Origin: CATOSP01 sp965204715
GTDB taxonomy: Bacteria; Chloroflexota; Dehalococcoidia; Lucifugimonadales; UBA3495
NCBI GenBank assembly: GCA_965204715.1
Contig: OZ242009.1
Coordinates: forward strand, 1,426,001-1,490,000
Length of the DNA: 64,000 bases
Reading direction: 5' to 3'
In this document: piece after piece, positions 50,664 to 59,396 of the stretch
Layout of the letters: each line of letters starts with the position of its first letter
Position numbering within the stretch: the first letter of the stretch is position 1
Translations under genes and position numbers: made by a program
Notes under the pieces: generated by a model
The model's input: the letters and a program-made list of their open reading frames with translations, nothing else
Databases searched by the model: none
Told to the model about the DNA's origin: nothing

Positions 50664-52400
50664 ATGGTCAGAAAAACCCAGGAGCGACGCATAGTCCAGT
50701 ACGAACCGGATGAGAAGTGTCCGCCGTTACTGGCGATATCCTCGGCTTTACAGATATTCGTACCCAACACCATCAGCCTCGTCATGCTGGCGGCACTGGT
50801 CGTGCGGGCATCCGGCGAGTCGGATGCCTATCTGTCATGGGTGACATTTACCGTGCTGGCAGTCACCGGAGCCAGTATGGTCCTGCAGACCCTCCGGCTG
50901 CGTCATATAGGTTCGGGCCGCCTCATCGTCGCAAACTTCAACGTTCCCTTCCTGGCAGTCAGCGCCTTGGCGCTCCATGTCGGCGGACCTGGTTTGCTGG
51001 CCAGCTTGATTGTGTTTTCGACCCTGGTCCAGTCTGTTTTGACCCTGCGCCTTGCCTCCCTCCGCCGGATATTTACCCAGACGGTGAGCGGAGTAGTGGT
51101 CATGCTGGTGGCGGTTTCGGCCTTGCCCTTTATCATCAGCAGAGCCGTCGTTCCACCGGAAGGCGAATCTATGGCGCTTTTCCTGGCGCCGGGAATGGCT
51201 GCCCTTGCCGCGGGCGTCCTGATATCCCTGCAAGACGCGCCGCTCTGGCGTATATGGATTTTGCCCGTCACCGTCGCCGTTGGGCTGATTGTGGCCGTGC
51301 CCTTGGGACTTTACGATACCGGCATAATAGTTGACGCTCCATGGCTGTACTTCCCAAATTCCGGATGGCCGGGACTGGACCTATCTTTTGGCGCGGATTT
51401 CTGGGCCCTGCTTCCGGTCTTCGTGTTTGTGAATCTCACCGCCTTTATGAAAGCGGTGGGAGACCTGTCGGTAATCTACCGTGCTTCCTATCGAAATCAA
51501 TCGGCCATCGACTTCCGCACCGTGCAGGGGGGCCTGAATGTCTACGGGGTGGGCACCCTTCTTTCCGGCCTCCTGGGGACCCTGCCCGTCGCCGCGCCGT
51601 GGGCGACCACCGTGGTATATATTGGCTTTACCGGCGTTGCCGCCAGGAGTGCCGGGATATGCCTGGGACTGTTGACTGTACTGGTCGCCTCCTTTTCCAA
51701 GCTGCTGGCCATATTGGTCGCCATTCCAACTCCAGTGGTCAGCGCGGTGTACGTCATAATCTTCGGTATGCTCTTTGTCGAGGGCGCTAAGACTGTCTTC
51801 GCGGGCCAGATTGACCAGAAAAAAGCCACCATCACCGGCGTTTCTATGGTGTTGGGCCTGTGCGCGGCGACTCTCAGCGGACTATTCGAAGGGGTCGCCA
51901 TTCACCTGGTGGGCAACACCATTGTCATCGGTGGTATGGCGGCCATAGCGATGACCGTATTCACCGAATTGTCGGGGTTTCGCGCCAGGAAACTGAGGGT
52001 CGACTTGACTCGGTCCTCCCTGCCTGCCGTTGACGACTTTCTCCGCCAATTTGCCGACGAACACTCCTGGGCTGAGGAAGGGAAAAACCGGCTGTGTCTA
52101 GTGGGAGAGGAAGTCATGCTGAGCCTGTTCAATGAAGAGAACGACGGCTCGGTTGAGCAGAAGCGCGGGTTGGTCGCCACTATTCGCTCTGACGGCGGAT
52201 CAGCCGAGCTTGAAATCGTGGTCGCCCCGGAGGATGCCATCCAGGGGAACATCGAAAATCGCATGGCCTATCTGGGCCAGGACCGGGCGCTGGAAGATGA
52301 ACAGCAACTGTCCGTCCGCATCCTTCGCCACTACGCCTCATCGGTACACCACCGAAAGTATTACGGCGTAGACATCATCAGTTGCCGGGTGGATAAGTAG
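50664..52400 (+). CDS. NCS2/SulP-like membrane permease with C-terminal GHKL-like domain
   Basis: A 578-residue protein. Residues about 15-440 form some 12-13 membrane helices in the style of xanthine/uracil permeases (NCS2/NAT): LQIFVPNTISLVMLAALVVR, SGLLGTLPVAAPWATTVVYI with the polar re-entrant region, and GVAIHLVGNTIVIGGMAAIA. Residues about 460-578 are soluble: RSSLPAVDDFLRQFADEHSW, then EEGKNRLCLVGEEVMLSLFN and LSVRILRHYASSVHHRKYYG. This C-terminal part resembles an RsbW/SpoIIAB-like histidine-kinase-type ATPase domain with a degraded nucleotide pocket. The substrate is unknown. The frame ends just before the IS630 cluster. Confidence 0.75.
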   Translation: MVRKTQERRIVQYEPDEKCPPLLAISSALQIFVPNTISLVMLAALVVRASGESDAYLSWVTFTVLAVTGASMVLQTLRLRHIGSGRLIVANFNVPFLAVSALALHVGGPGLLASLIVFSTLVQSVLTLRLASLRRIFTQTVSGVVVMLVAVSALPFIISRAVVPPEGESMALFLAPGMAALAAGVLISLQDAPLWRIWILPVTVAVGLIVAVPLGLYDTGIIVDAPWLYFPNSGWPGLDLSFGADFWALLPVFVFVNLTAFMKAVGDLSVIYRASYRNQSAIDFRTVQGGLNVYGVGTLLSGLLGTLPVAAPWATTVVYIGFTGVAARSAGICLGLLTVLVASFSKLLAILVAIPTPVVSAVYVIIFGMLFVEGAKTVFAGQIDQKKATITGVSMVLGLCAATLSGLFEGVAIHLVGNTIVIGGMAAIAMTVFTELSGFRARKLRVDLTRSSLPAVDDFLRQFADEHSWAEEGKNRLCLVGEEVMLSLFNEENDGSVEQKRGLVATIRSDGGSAELEIVVAPEDAIQGNIENRMAYLGQDRALEDEQQLSVRILRHYASSVHHRKYYGVDIISCRVDK

Positions 52401-52475
52401 CGCAGCAGGGTTTCTTGATTCTCCTTCCTGTTGAGCCGGAGGCACGAGTTGGGACCGTTCAGGGTGACGGCTTCA

Positions 52476-52620
52476 TCAGGCGCACATTGCCAGCATTTCA
52501 AGGACGCCGGTCTTGAGCGTTTCAGGCGGAACGAATGGGATCTTATCTTTTGCAAAGCCATACGACTCTGCGAGATATGCACAAACCCAGTCCACCGTCC
52601 GCAGGGTGTCAAGCAACTGT
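52476..52620 (-). other. Possible gene remnant at the left edge of the IS630 cluster
   Basis: On the minus strand one frame reads LLDTLRTVDWVCAYLAESYG followed by FAKDKIPFVPPETLKTGVLE and ends MLAMCA-stop at 52476. It looks coding but has no start in its own flank because IS element 1 lies directly upstream. It may be the 3' end of a gene broken by the IS insertions. It is not in frame with the helicase gene on the other side of the cluster. Confidence 0.35.
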
Positions 52621-53690
52621 CTAAGTACAAACCGGCAAAGATTTAGGGATAGCGCCAATGACCGAGAGTATTCGCCGCGGGCATAGGTTGTAGCGGTCAA
52701 AGAAGTCTTGGGCCGCAGACAGCAACGCCTTTACGCTCTCGAACAACTCACAATGGGTCACTTCCCGGCGGAAGTGCCGCCACAGCATCTCGATAGGATT
52801 GAGCCAAGGGCTGTAGGTGGGCAGGTACAGCAACACCAAGCGGCCTGCTGCTCCGCGCACCACAGCATCCACCTCTTCATCTTGGTGAGTGTTGGCATTA
52901 TCCCATGCCACGTAGACCCTCCCGGCAGGATGTTTGTCCACCAATGCTTGCAGCAACTCCGCTATCTCCCGGCGACGCTTGCGCCTCCTGAACAGCACCA
53001 TGGTCTCTCCCGTATGGTAATTGACCGCCCCAATGCCATAGTGCTTGGCCGGTTGCCCGGGCGCCGGTATCATCACCTGCTGTCCCTTGGGACTCCACAG
53101 GGCCCGCAACGTGGGCAGCCAGGAGAGATTGAACTCATCGGCATAGTAAAATACCTCTCCCTCCCTCAGGCCATCCCGGGTGTCTTCAAGCGTCTTTTTT
53201 TGACCAGATACTCTGGGTCTGGGCTGCTGACTTTGTGCTGAGGGCGGCTCAACACGATTTCCGCTTTCTTCAGGTGCATCCGGACCGTCTCGGCCTCCAC
53301 CCGGATACCCGTCTCCTCAGCCAGGTAATCAGCCAACCTGGCCAGGGTCCACAGGGAAAAGGGTAGCCCCAAGCTGCGGGGACGTTGCCGGACCACCTCC
53401 ACCAATCTCCGGACATACTCAGGGGTCACCTTACGGGGCGCGCCGGGTATGGGGGCATCCGCAAGCCCTTTGATTCCCTCGGCCTGGTATCGCTTGAGCC
53501 AGTTCCTTACGGTCTGGTCGCTCTCCCTTACGATCCGGGCAATAGCCGGCGCAGTCATTCCTTCCCCGGCAGCCAAAAGGACCATCTGGGCCCTGGTCCT
53601 CAGCCGTACCTTCCTGGTGGTGCGGTATAATTCCTGCAACTCATCGAGTTGCTCCTTACCCAAGGGAGAAAGTCTCAATGGTGGTTTCAT
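52621..53690 (-). CDS. IS630-family transposase made by -1 frameshift at A7 (element 1)
   Basis: ORF A (53690 to 53166, 174 residues) has the HTH half: TRAQMVLLAAGEGMTAPAIA, ESDQTVRNWLKRYQAEGIKG, ending after an A7 run (53195-53201 read as T7 on plus). A -1 slip leads into ORF B: TLEDTRDGLREGEVFYYADE (second catalytic region), WSPKGQQVMIPAP, then VYVAWDNANTHQDEEVD and LPTYSPWLNPIEMLWRHFRR, the DDE region with N-P-I-E-M. The TAG stop uses the TA target duplication at 52622-52623 plus the adjacent base. Both halves look intact. Confidence 0.85.
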
Positions 53691-53739
53691 CTCATCCTCC
53701 TCCCTTATTTTATCTCCAAATTGTTTATCTGTTTGTACT
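52624..53739 (-). mobile_element. IS630-family insertion sequence, element 1
   Basis: A 1116-bp element. Terminal inverted repeats share AGTACAAAC followed by partial matches (inward ends at 52624 and 53739). It is flanked by TA at 52622-52623 and 53740-53741, the target-site duplication of IS630 elements. The right TA is at the same time the left TA of element 2. Confidence 0.85.
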
Positions 53740-53741
53740 TA

Positions 53742-54963
53742 GTATTGGGTCAAGTCAGGAATCAATGGGATAGAGACGATGAAGCTTTGTTCTGGCGTCC
53801 TGGATACCGAAGCGCCAGTTGATGCGGGCTTGAGCCTGGTTTCGCTCCCGTTCCAGGGCCTGGACCTCCCGGCAGAGGGATTCCCCGCCGGGGAGACGCT
53901 GCCCAAGGCAGTTGCGAGAGAATACGCTGAACTCGATCTCCGCCATGTTCAGCCAACTGCCGTGCTTGGGGGCGTAGTGAAACTCCAGCCGCCTGGCAAT
54001 CCGCCGGGCTTCCTCAGCCGGGAAGGTCTGGTACAGCGATGCCCGGCGATGGGTGTTCAGATTGTCCAGGACCACCCGCACCACCGGGACCTCCGGGTAG
54101 GCTTCATCCACCAGCCAGCGCATCTGCCGGGCGAAGTCCTGCATGGTGCGCCGCCGGGTCACCGCCACCTGGCGCCACCCGGCCAGGGGTTCACAGGCCA
54201 GGAACAGATTGCGCGTGCCCTCCCGCCGGTACTCGCAGTCCTCCCGTCTGGGACGCCCAAGCTGGGCTGGCAACGGCTCCCTGACCTCGGCCAGCAACTG
54301 GGTGGAGGTCTCGTCGAAGCAGACCACCGGCCGCTGGGGGTCATGGGGTTCGGCGTACAAATCCAACACGTCCTCCATGTGGGCTACAAATTCGGCGCCC
54401 ACCTGGGGGATGCACCACTCCTTCTTCTGCCAGGGCTTGAGCGCGTTTTTTTGAGCCGCTTCCGCACCCCCTCGTGGGACATGGAGGACGCTAAACCCAA
54501 CTCCACTACCTTCCCAGCCAGCAGACGCAGGGTCCAGCGGTCATGCCCTTCCGGGGCCGGGCTGCAGGCCAGGGCGATCAGGTGGGCTTCACCCCAGCCG
54601 TCCAGCTTGCGGGGCCGGTGGACCTGGGGGCGGTCCTTCAGGACCCCAGCCAACCCATCCTCGCTGAAGCGCTGCTTGACCCGGTACACCGTGCTCAGCG
54701 CCACATCCACCCCTTCCGCCACCTGGAGCGCCGGTCAGCCGTCGTCGCTCTTGAGCAGAATCCGCGCCCTGGCGGTCACCCGCGCCGGGCTTTTCCCAAC
54801 CCGGATCAGACGCCGGAGTTCCTCCCGTTGTTCCGGCGCCAGCCGCACCGCGTACTTGTCCCTCACCATCACCGCCACCTCCGCCAGCGACATTTCCTGC
54901 CAGACAGCGTAACCCAATTGGCCGACTGATTGAACATATCCTATAACCAAGTTGACTGGGTAC
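53742..54963 (-). mobile_element. IS630-family insertion sequence, element 2
   Basis: A 1222-bp element between TA at 53740-53741 and TA at 54964-54965. Imperfect inverted repeats: inward left GTATTGGGTCAAGTCAGG and inward right GTACCCAGTCAACTTGG. It lies head to tail with element 1, sharing the TA at 53740-53741, and with element 3, sharing TA at 54964-54965. Confidence 0.8.
53755..54893 (-). pseudogene. IS630-family transposase with in-frame TGA (element 2)
   Basis: The N-terminal HTH portion (LAPEQREELRRLIRVGKSPA, RARILLKSDDG) ends at TGA 54735-54737, where homologues have a Trp codon; the same frame continues with PALQVAEGVDVALSTVYRVK. An A7 run at 54446-54452 is the -1 frameshift site, and the catalytic half continues VVCFDETSTQLLAEVREPLP, RRTMQDFARQMRWLVDEAYP, VVLDNLNTHRRASLYQTFPA and HGSWLNMAEIEFSVFSRNCL. 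Apart from the nonsense codon it looks intact, so inactivation is recent, or the TGA is sequence error. Confidence 0.75.
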
Positions 54964-54965
54964 TA

Positions 54966-56207
54966 GTGGTGCATCGCTATTGGATTGATGGGTATAAGGA
55001 CTTGAGCTTGATTCGGGCGCCGGCGGTGGTGAAGCGCCAGTTCACCCGGATGCCCTCCTCGTTGCGGCGCTGTTGCCATGCCTTCGTTTCTTGCTCCAGG
55101 GTCTCCTGATCAGGAATCCTCCGGTCCAGGCACTGGCCAGCCAGCGCTCCCAACTCTATCTCCGCCATGTTCAGCCAACTGCCGTGCTTGGGCGTGTGGT
55201 GTATCTCCAGGCGCCGGGCAATGCGCAGCGCTTCCTCCGGCTCGAACGCCTCGTACAGGGAAGCCGGATGGTGGGTGTTCAGGTTGTCCATCACCAGCAC
55301 TATCCGGTCCTTGTGGGGAAAGTCTTCGTCCACCAGTTGGCGTACCACCTGGGCCCAGTCCTTCCTGGTGTGCCGCTGGGTGACTTCCACCCGCCGCCAC
55401 CCATCCAGGGGCGCGAACAGCATGAACAGGTTGCTTACCCCCTTACGCCGGTACTCATAATCGTAAGCCTTGGGAGCGCCGGGTCTCGCTGGCCGGGGCT
55501 GGCGGGTCTCCCCCGCCAGTTGCTTGCTGGTCTCGTCCAGGCATACCAGCACTTCCTGTTCCCCGTAGTCCCGGTGATACACCTCCAGCACGTCCTCCAT
55601 GGCGCAGACGAACTGGGCGCTGCCCTGGGGCGGCAGACACCAGCTTTCCTTCAGCCAGGGCTTGAGTTGGTTTTTTTCAATGTCCTGCCCACCGTATCCG
55701 CGCTGATGCTCTCCACTACCTTCCGCTCCACCAAGCCCTCAGCCAGCAGTTGCAGCGTCCAACTGACCCGTCCCTCCGGGGGCGGCGAGCAGGCCAGCGC
55801 AATCAGGTGGGCCTCCCCAGACCCGTCCAGTTTCTTCGGACGCCGGTTCAACTGCTGGCGCCGCCCCAGGGCCGCCTCCACCCCCTCTTCCACGCACCGG
55901 CGGCGTACCCGTTCCACCGTGGCCGTGCCCACCTGCAGAACCCGGGCTATCTCCCGGTCCATCATTGAACCTTCGGCCTGGTTTTCATCACTCAACAGCA
56001 GTATCCGGGCATGGGTCTGCTTGCAGGCCGCCGCACGCCCTCGGGACACCAGACCCTTAAGTTCCCCTCGTTCCCCTTCCGTCAGCTCCACCCGGTATTT
56101 CTTCACCATCACGTCTCCCCTGCCCAATGTGTTCCCCTGGACTCCTGATCCACTCACTGCTAATCTGCCACATATCCCAACACATCATGTCAATGGCGAT
56201 AGGATAC
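54966..56207 (-). mobile_element. IS630-family insertion sequence, element 3
   Basis: A 1242-bp element between TA at 54964-54965 and TA at 56208-56209; both outer contexts are CTAG, the preferred IS630 target. Inward ends: GTGGTGCATCGCTATTGG on the left and GTATCCTATCGCCATTGA on the right, sharing ATCGCxATTG. Its right end lies within the 3' end of the helicase gene. Confidence 0.82.
54977..56109 (-). CDS. IS630-family transposase made by -1 frameshift at A7 (element 3)
   Basis: ORF A starts at 56109 (ATG after GGGGAGACGTG), with ELTEGERGELKGLVSRGRAA and ATVERVRRRCVEEGVEAALG, then LDGSGEAHLIALACSPPPEG, as in element 2. The A7 run at 55671-55677 allows a -1 slip into the catalytic half: KPWLKESWCLPPQG, VLVCLDETSKQLAGETRQPR, VRQLVDEDFPHKDRIVLVMD, NLNTHHPASLYEAFEPEEA and HGSWLNMAEIELGALAGQCL. 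The frame is otherwise open. Elements 2 and 3 are related to each other and less related to element 1. Confidence 0.85.
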
Positions 56208-59200
56208 TAGGGGAGGCCGCAAATCGATTCGCAGAGCATCAATCTCCTCGGGTCGGCTGGAGATGCCCCGACGCCGAAGTGCGGCCAGCATATCCTCCTG
56301 CCTCGGCTGACCGAACGCCAGCCGGTAGAGCGCCAGTGATTCCTGCAATTGGGACCACCGGTCCTCGTCGCGGCTCAGAGGGAGGGACAGAATTCTCCGC
56401 TGTATCCGGGCATCACCCGGATACATCCAATAGGGCGAAAGACCACCCTCATCGCGACCTGTTTCCGTCGCCGCGGCATTAAAGGCGGCAGCCCAGGGGT
56501 CCACCACTCCGGGAGCCAATGCCGCCGACCGGTGAGCAGCCGCGACGTTCTTGCGGATGGCGTGCCCCTTGTAGCGGTCCACCCTGCCTTCACGCTGCTC
56601 GAAGTCGACAGGATTCCCCGGGAGATTCCAATGTACTACTGAGTGGCACCACCAATGGAAATCAATTCCTTCCTGCCCGATGGACGTTGTCGCCAGAACA
56701 AATGGCCAGAAGGGCGAGTTGAACGCTGCCCTTACTTCTGGAAGCCTGGCCTCTTCGTGGCTGCGCTGCGCGCTGCCGAACCGCAGAGCGTACCGGCTGG
56801 GGAATGATATTCCCTGGTCATCGAAGTGATCGATGTCGGTAGCCCGGTACACCGACAGCCTGAGGGCCATGGCCCGCCGCGCCGACATTGCAATGGAGAG
56901 GATCCCATCATCGGTCGTCGTGTTGGACCCGGACTCTCCGGCCAGATGGTGGACATACTCGTCAAGAACCGCCTGCAGATCCCCATCGATGCAATACCGG
57001 GCCACTTTCCGCCAGTAGGCGCCAGCACCCTCCCGCGCGACGCGCGACCCACCGTAAATGGTGTCCAGCAGCAGTTCCGCATCGGGCCGGACAAACAAGC
57101 TGCGCAGACCGGATGCGAGGATGGATGCGGCCCGCCACAGACCAAGCTCTGTTACCTGACTTCCCGGTCTCCGCAGACGGCTCAGCGCTCTCCAGGCGAT
57201 GTTGCCGGGAGCGCCGAGTCCCAGCAACGCCACCGTCTCCTGCAGGTCTGCCGGACGCTCCGTATCCGGCTCCCAAGCGCCCAGGGCACTCAGCATCATG
57301 CTGACATGTTCCTGAAGGGTGCCAGAGGTATCCTCGGTATTATGGTCTTCAGAAATGCCGGCCAACGCATCGACCAGGGTGCTGCGCCGCGCGTTGACCA
57401 GTTCCGACGTGAGGGCGCTGTCCCTTTCACAGCGCAACGGCGCAAACCAGTACCATTGTGCGCTGGTTGTCGCCCGTGTGTTTCCGTTCGGGCCGACGAG
57501 GTTCTCCACCCGGCCCTGCGCCCACTCGACGACGCGATCGATGCCGGGAGGTTCCGGATCGTCGCGGTGTTCTCGGGCGGCATCCAATGGATCGGTTTGC
57601 GAGGCCAGCGTGGGCTGTGGCCAGAACAGCGCGAGTGCTGACATGGAAGATGGGCGAGCGTTCGTCATTCGATAGTCGAGGCGACTGGAAATGGACGCCC
57701 GGTCAGCAGCCGTATTGACGGAGTGCCCGCCCTGCGTGAAGATCTGTCTTTCCACCTCGTAGCTGAGAAGTGAGGCGATGGCTGAAGGCGCCGCGACCCA
57801 ACTGGAAAAGATGAGGCTCTTGGTGATTGTGGTTGGGTCGATCTTCTCATACGGCCCGGCAAGCGCATGGTAAGGAAGGGACGGTGGCATCCAGAGCAGT
57901 TTCCACCAACCCCGGTCGAGGGTGTCGGCAGCGAGGGCGCGCATCCGGGCGTTTCCCCATTCAAGCTTCTGGAATTGCTCCACGTCAGTCCTGGAGATAC
58001 GCTGGGCTCCGCTGAAAAGCGGTGCCAACCGGGCCCTGCGGTCCGGGTCCTTCATGTCTTCGCGCAAATGTTCACCGACTCGATACCCTCTGAGGAAATT
58101 GAGGAAGTAGGGGGACGACTTCCAATACTCGACGGTGAACGGAGCATTCACGGCATCGGCGACATTCCGGAGGGCGACGAAGCCGTTGAAATCCTGGGGC
58201 CTGACTCTGAGTTGGGTAGTGTCCCCGTGGATAGTGGTTGTGCGGCTGGTATCCGATGGCCGCTCGGTCCGTGCGATCCACTTTCTCAATTGGAACTGCA
58301 CCCGGTCCCGGACATCAGCCGTCGGCTCGCCGGAGAGAGCCGCCTGCCGCAGTTCATCGAGATCAGTATGCACAGCGTCCACGGCGGCCTCGGAGGCGGC
58401 GAGGAATTCCAGCGTCTTCAGAAAGTCCGCATAGTGCCCGCCGTCAGCGCCGGCCTCCTCCGCGTACGTAAATGGCTTGTATGGAGTGGCCGAAAGCAGC
58501 AGAACGTGGGCGTCGGAATGACTGAAAAGGTCGTCAGCCAGCTCGGCCGCGTCGCCTCCGGTCCTGACGTCGAGCAGGTCCCGGAAGCGTTGAAACTCGT
58601 CAAGAATCACGAGGTCCGGTTCAAGGGACTTTAAAGCTGCTCGCGAAAGCATTATGCGCAGTCCACCGACGATCGTGCGCGCGCTGTCCCGCTGGTAGTC
58701 GTTCAATGACCTGCGCCCCGCGACATCATCGATCAAAGAGACGAGGGACTTGCTCTCGGAGCTCTGGTCGAATTCCTCGTAGAATGCCTGCCGGATGCCG
58801 TGATCAAAGGATCCTATATCAATATTGGCGACGTCCCGGTCCCGGAATTTCTGCCAGTTACCCACCCCTCCCTGGAAGATTCGCAGCGCCGCCGTGACAC
58901 GCGCTCCATAGAGTCCCAGGTGATCGCGCAGCAACACGTAGAGCACGGCGCGCTCCTCTTTCCTTCCCATCTGTTGCCCCAGTTGGAAGGAGGTGGACGG
59001 CGTGAATGCCACAAAGGTCGTAGGTTTGCTTCCGTCGGATACCGTCGGCTTCAACATCTCGGGCATGGTGATCAGCATGCTCAGCCGGGTGGCGAAACTT
59101 GGCCTATCCGGTCCGGCGGTGTCGAGCTTGCGAATGTTCTGAGCGGCGATATCCGCGTTGGAACACACGTATACGATGTCGATGCGGCCCACGAGGTCGG

Positions 59201-59396
59201 CCTGCTGAAGGTGTTCGACGGCCAGGGAAATGACCTCCCTGGCGACGTGCGTCTTGCCCAGACCGGTCTCATCGGCAACGAGAAATCGTTTCGTTGAATC
59301 GGCGTCACGATACAGGCGCCTGAAGGCGTAGTGGGCCGTTGCCCGTTGAAAATCACTCAGCGATGTTGTGTGTCCGTCCTCGCTGCTCCAGGTCAT
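56190..59396 (-). CDS. SF2 helicase of a DUF6361-PLD candidate defence operon
   Basis: A 1068-residue DExH-type helicase. Walker A is LVADETGLGKTHVA (residues 41-49 core), the Walker B-like motif is LDEFQRF (266-269 DEFQ), motif III is LLLSATPYKPF (about 302-309), and motif VI is DFEQREGRVDRYKGHAIRK near residue 960. An inserted region of several hundred residues separates the two RecA-like lobes, as in large defence helicases. The ATG overlaps the PLD stop by the 4-base ATGA. The last five residues and the stop come from the inverted repeat of IS element 3, so the native C-terminus has been lost or altered by a few residues. Function is probably DNA translocation or unwinding; defence role is inferred from neighbours. 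Confidence 0.87.
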   Translation of the reverse strand: MTWSSEDGHTTSLSDFQRATAHYAFRRLYRDADSTKRFLVADETGLGKTHVAREVISLAVEHLQQADLVGRIDIVYVCSNADIAAQNIRKLDTAGPDRPSFATRLSMLITMPEMLKPTVSDGSKPTTFVAFTPSTSFQLGQQMGRKEERAVLYVLLRDHLGLYGARVTAALRIFQGGVGNWQKFRDRDVANIDIGSFDHGIRQAFYEEFDQSSESKSLVSLIDDVAGRRSLNDYQRDSARTIVGGLRIMLSRAALKSLEPDLVILDEFQRFRDLLDVRTGGDAAELADDLFSHSDAHVLLLSATPYKPFTYAEEAGADGGHYADFLKTLEFLAASEAAVDAVHTDLDELRQAALSGEPTADVRDRVQFQLRKWIARTERPSDTSRTTTIHGDTTQLRVRPQDFNGFVALRNVADAVNAPFTVEYWKSSPYFLNFLRGYRVGEHLREDMKDPDRRARLAPLFSGAQRISRTDVEQFQKLEWGNARMRALAADTLDRGWWKLLWMPPSLPYHALAGPYEKIDPTTITKSLIFSSWVAAPSAIASLLSYEVERQIFTQGGHSVNTAADRASISSRLDYRMTNARPSSMSALALFWPQPTLASQTDPLDAAREHRDDPEPPGIDRVVEWAQGRVENLVGPNGNTRATTSAQWYWFAPLRCERDSALTSELVNARRSTLVDALAGISEDHNTEDTSGTLQEHVSMMLSALGAWEPDTERPADLQETVALLGLGAPGNIAWRALSRLRRPGSQVTELGLWRAASILASGLRSLFVRPDAELLLDTIYGGSRVAREGAGAYWRKVARYCIDGDLQAVLDEYVHHLAGESGSNTTTDDGILSIAMSARRAMALRLSVYRATDIDHFDDQGISFPSRYALRFGSAQRSHEEARLPEVRAAFNSPFWPFVLATTSIGQEGIDFHWWCHSVVHWNLPGNPVDFEQREGRVDRYKGHAIRKNVAAAHRSAALAPGVVDPWAAAFNAAATETGRDEGGLSPYWMYPGDARIQRRILSLPLSRDEDRWSQLQESLALYRLAFGQPRQEDMLAALRRRGISSRPEEIDALRIDLRPPLVSYRH

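Noticed and set aside
55073..56482. A 469-codon open frame on the plus strand
   Set aside because: It lies antisense to the element-3 transposase, a frequent by-product of GC-rich coding sequence; no motif is seen.
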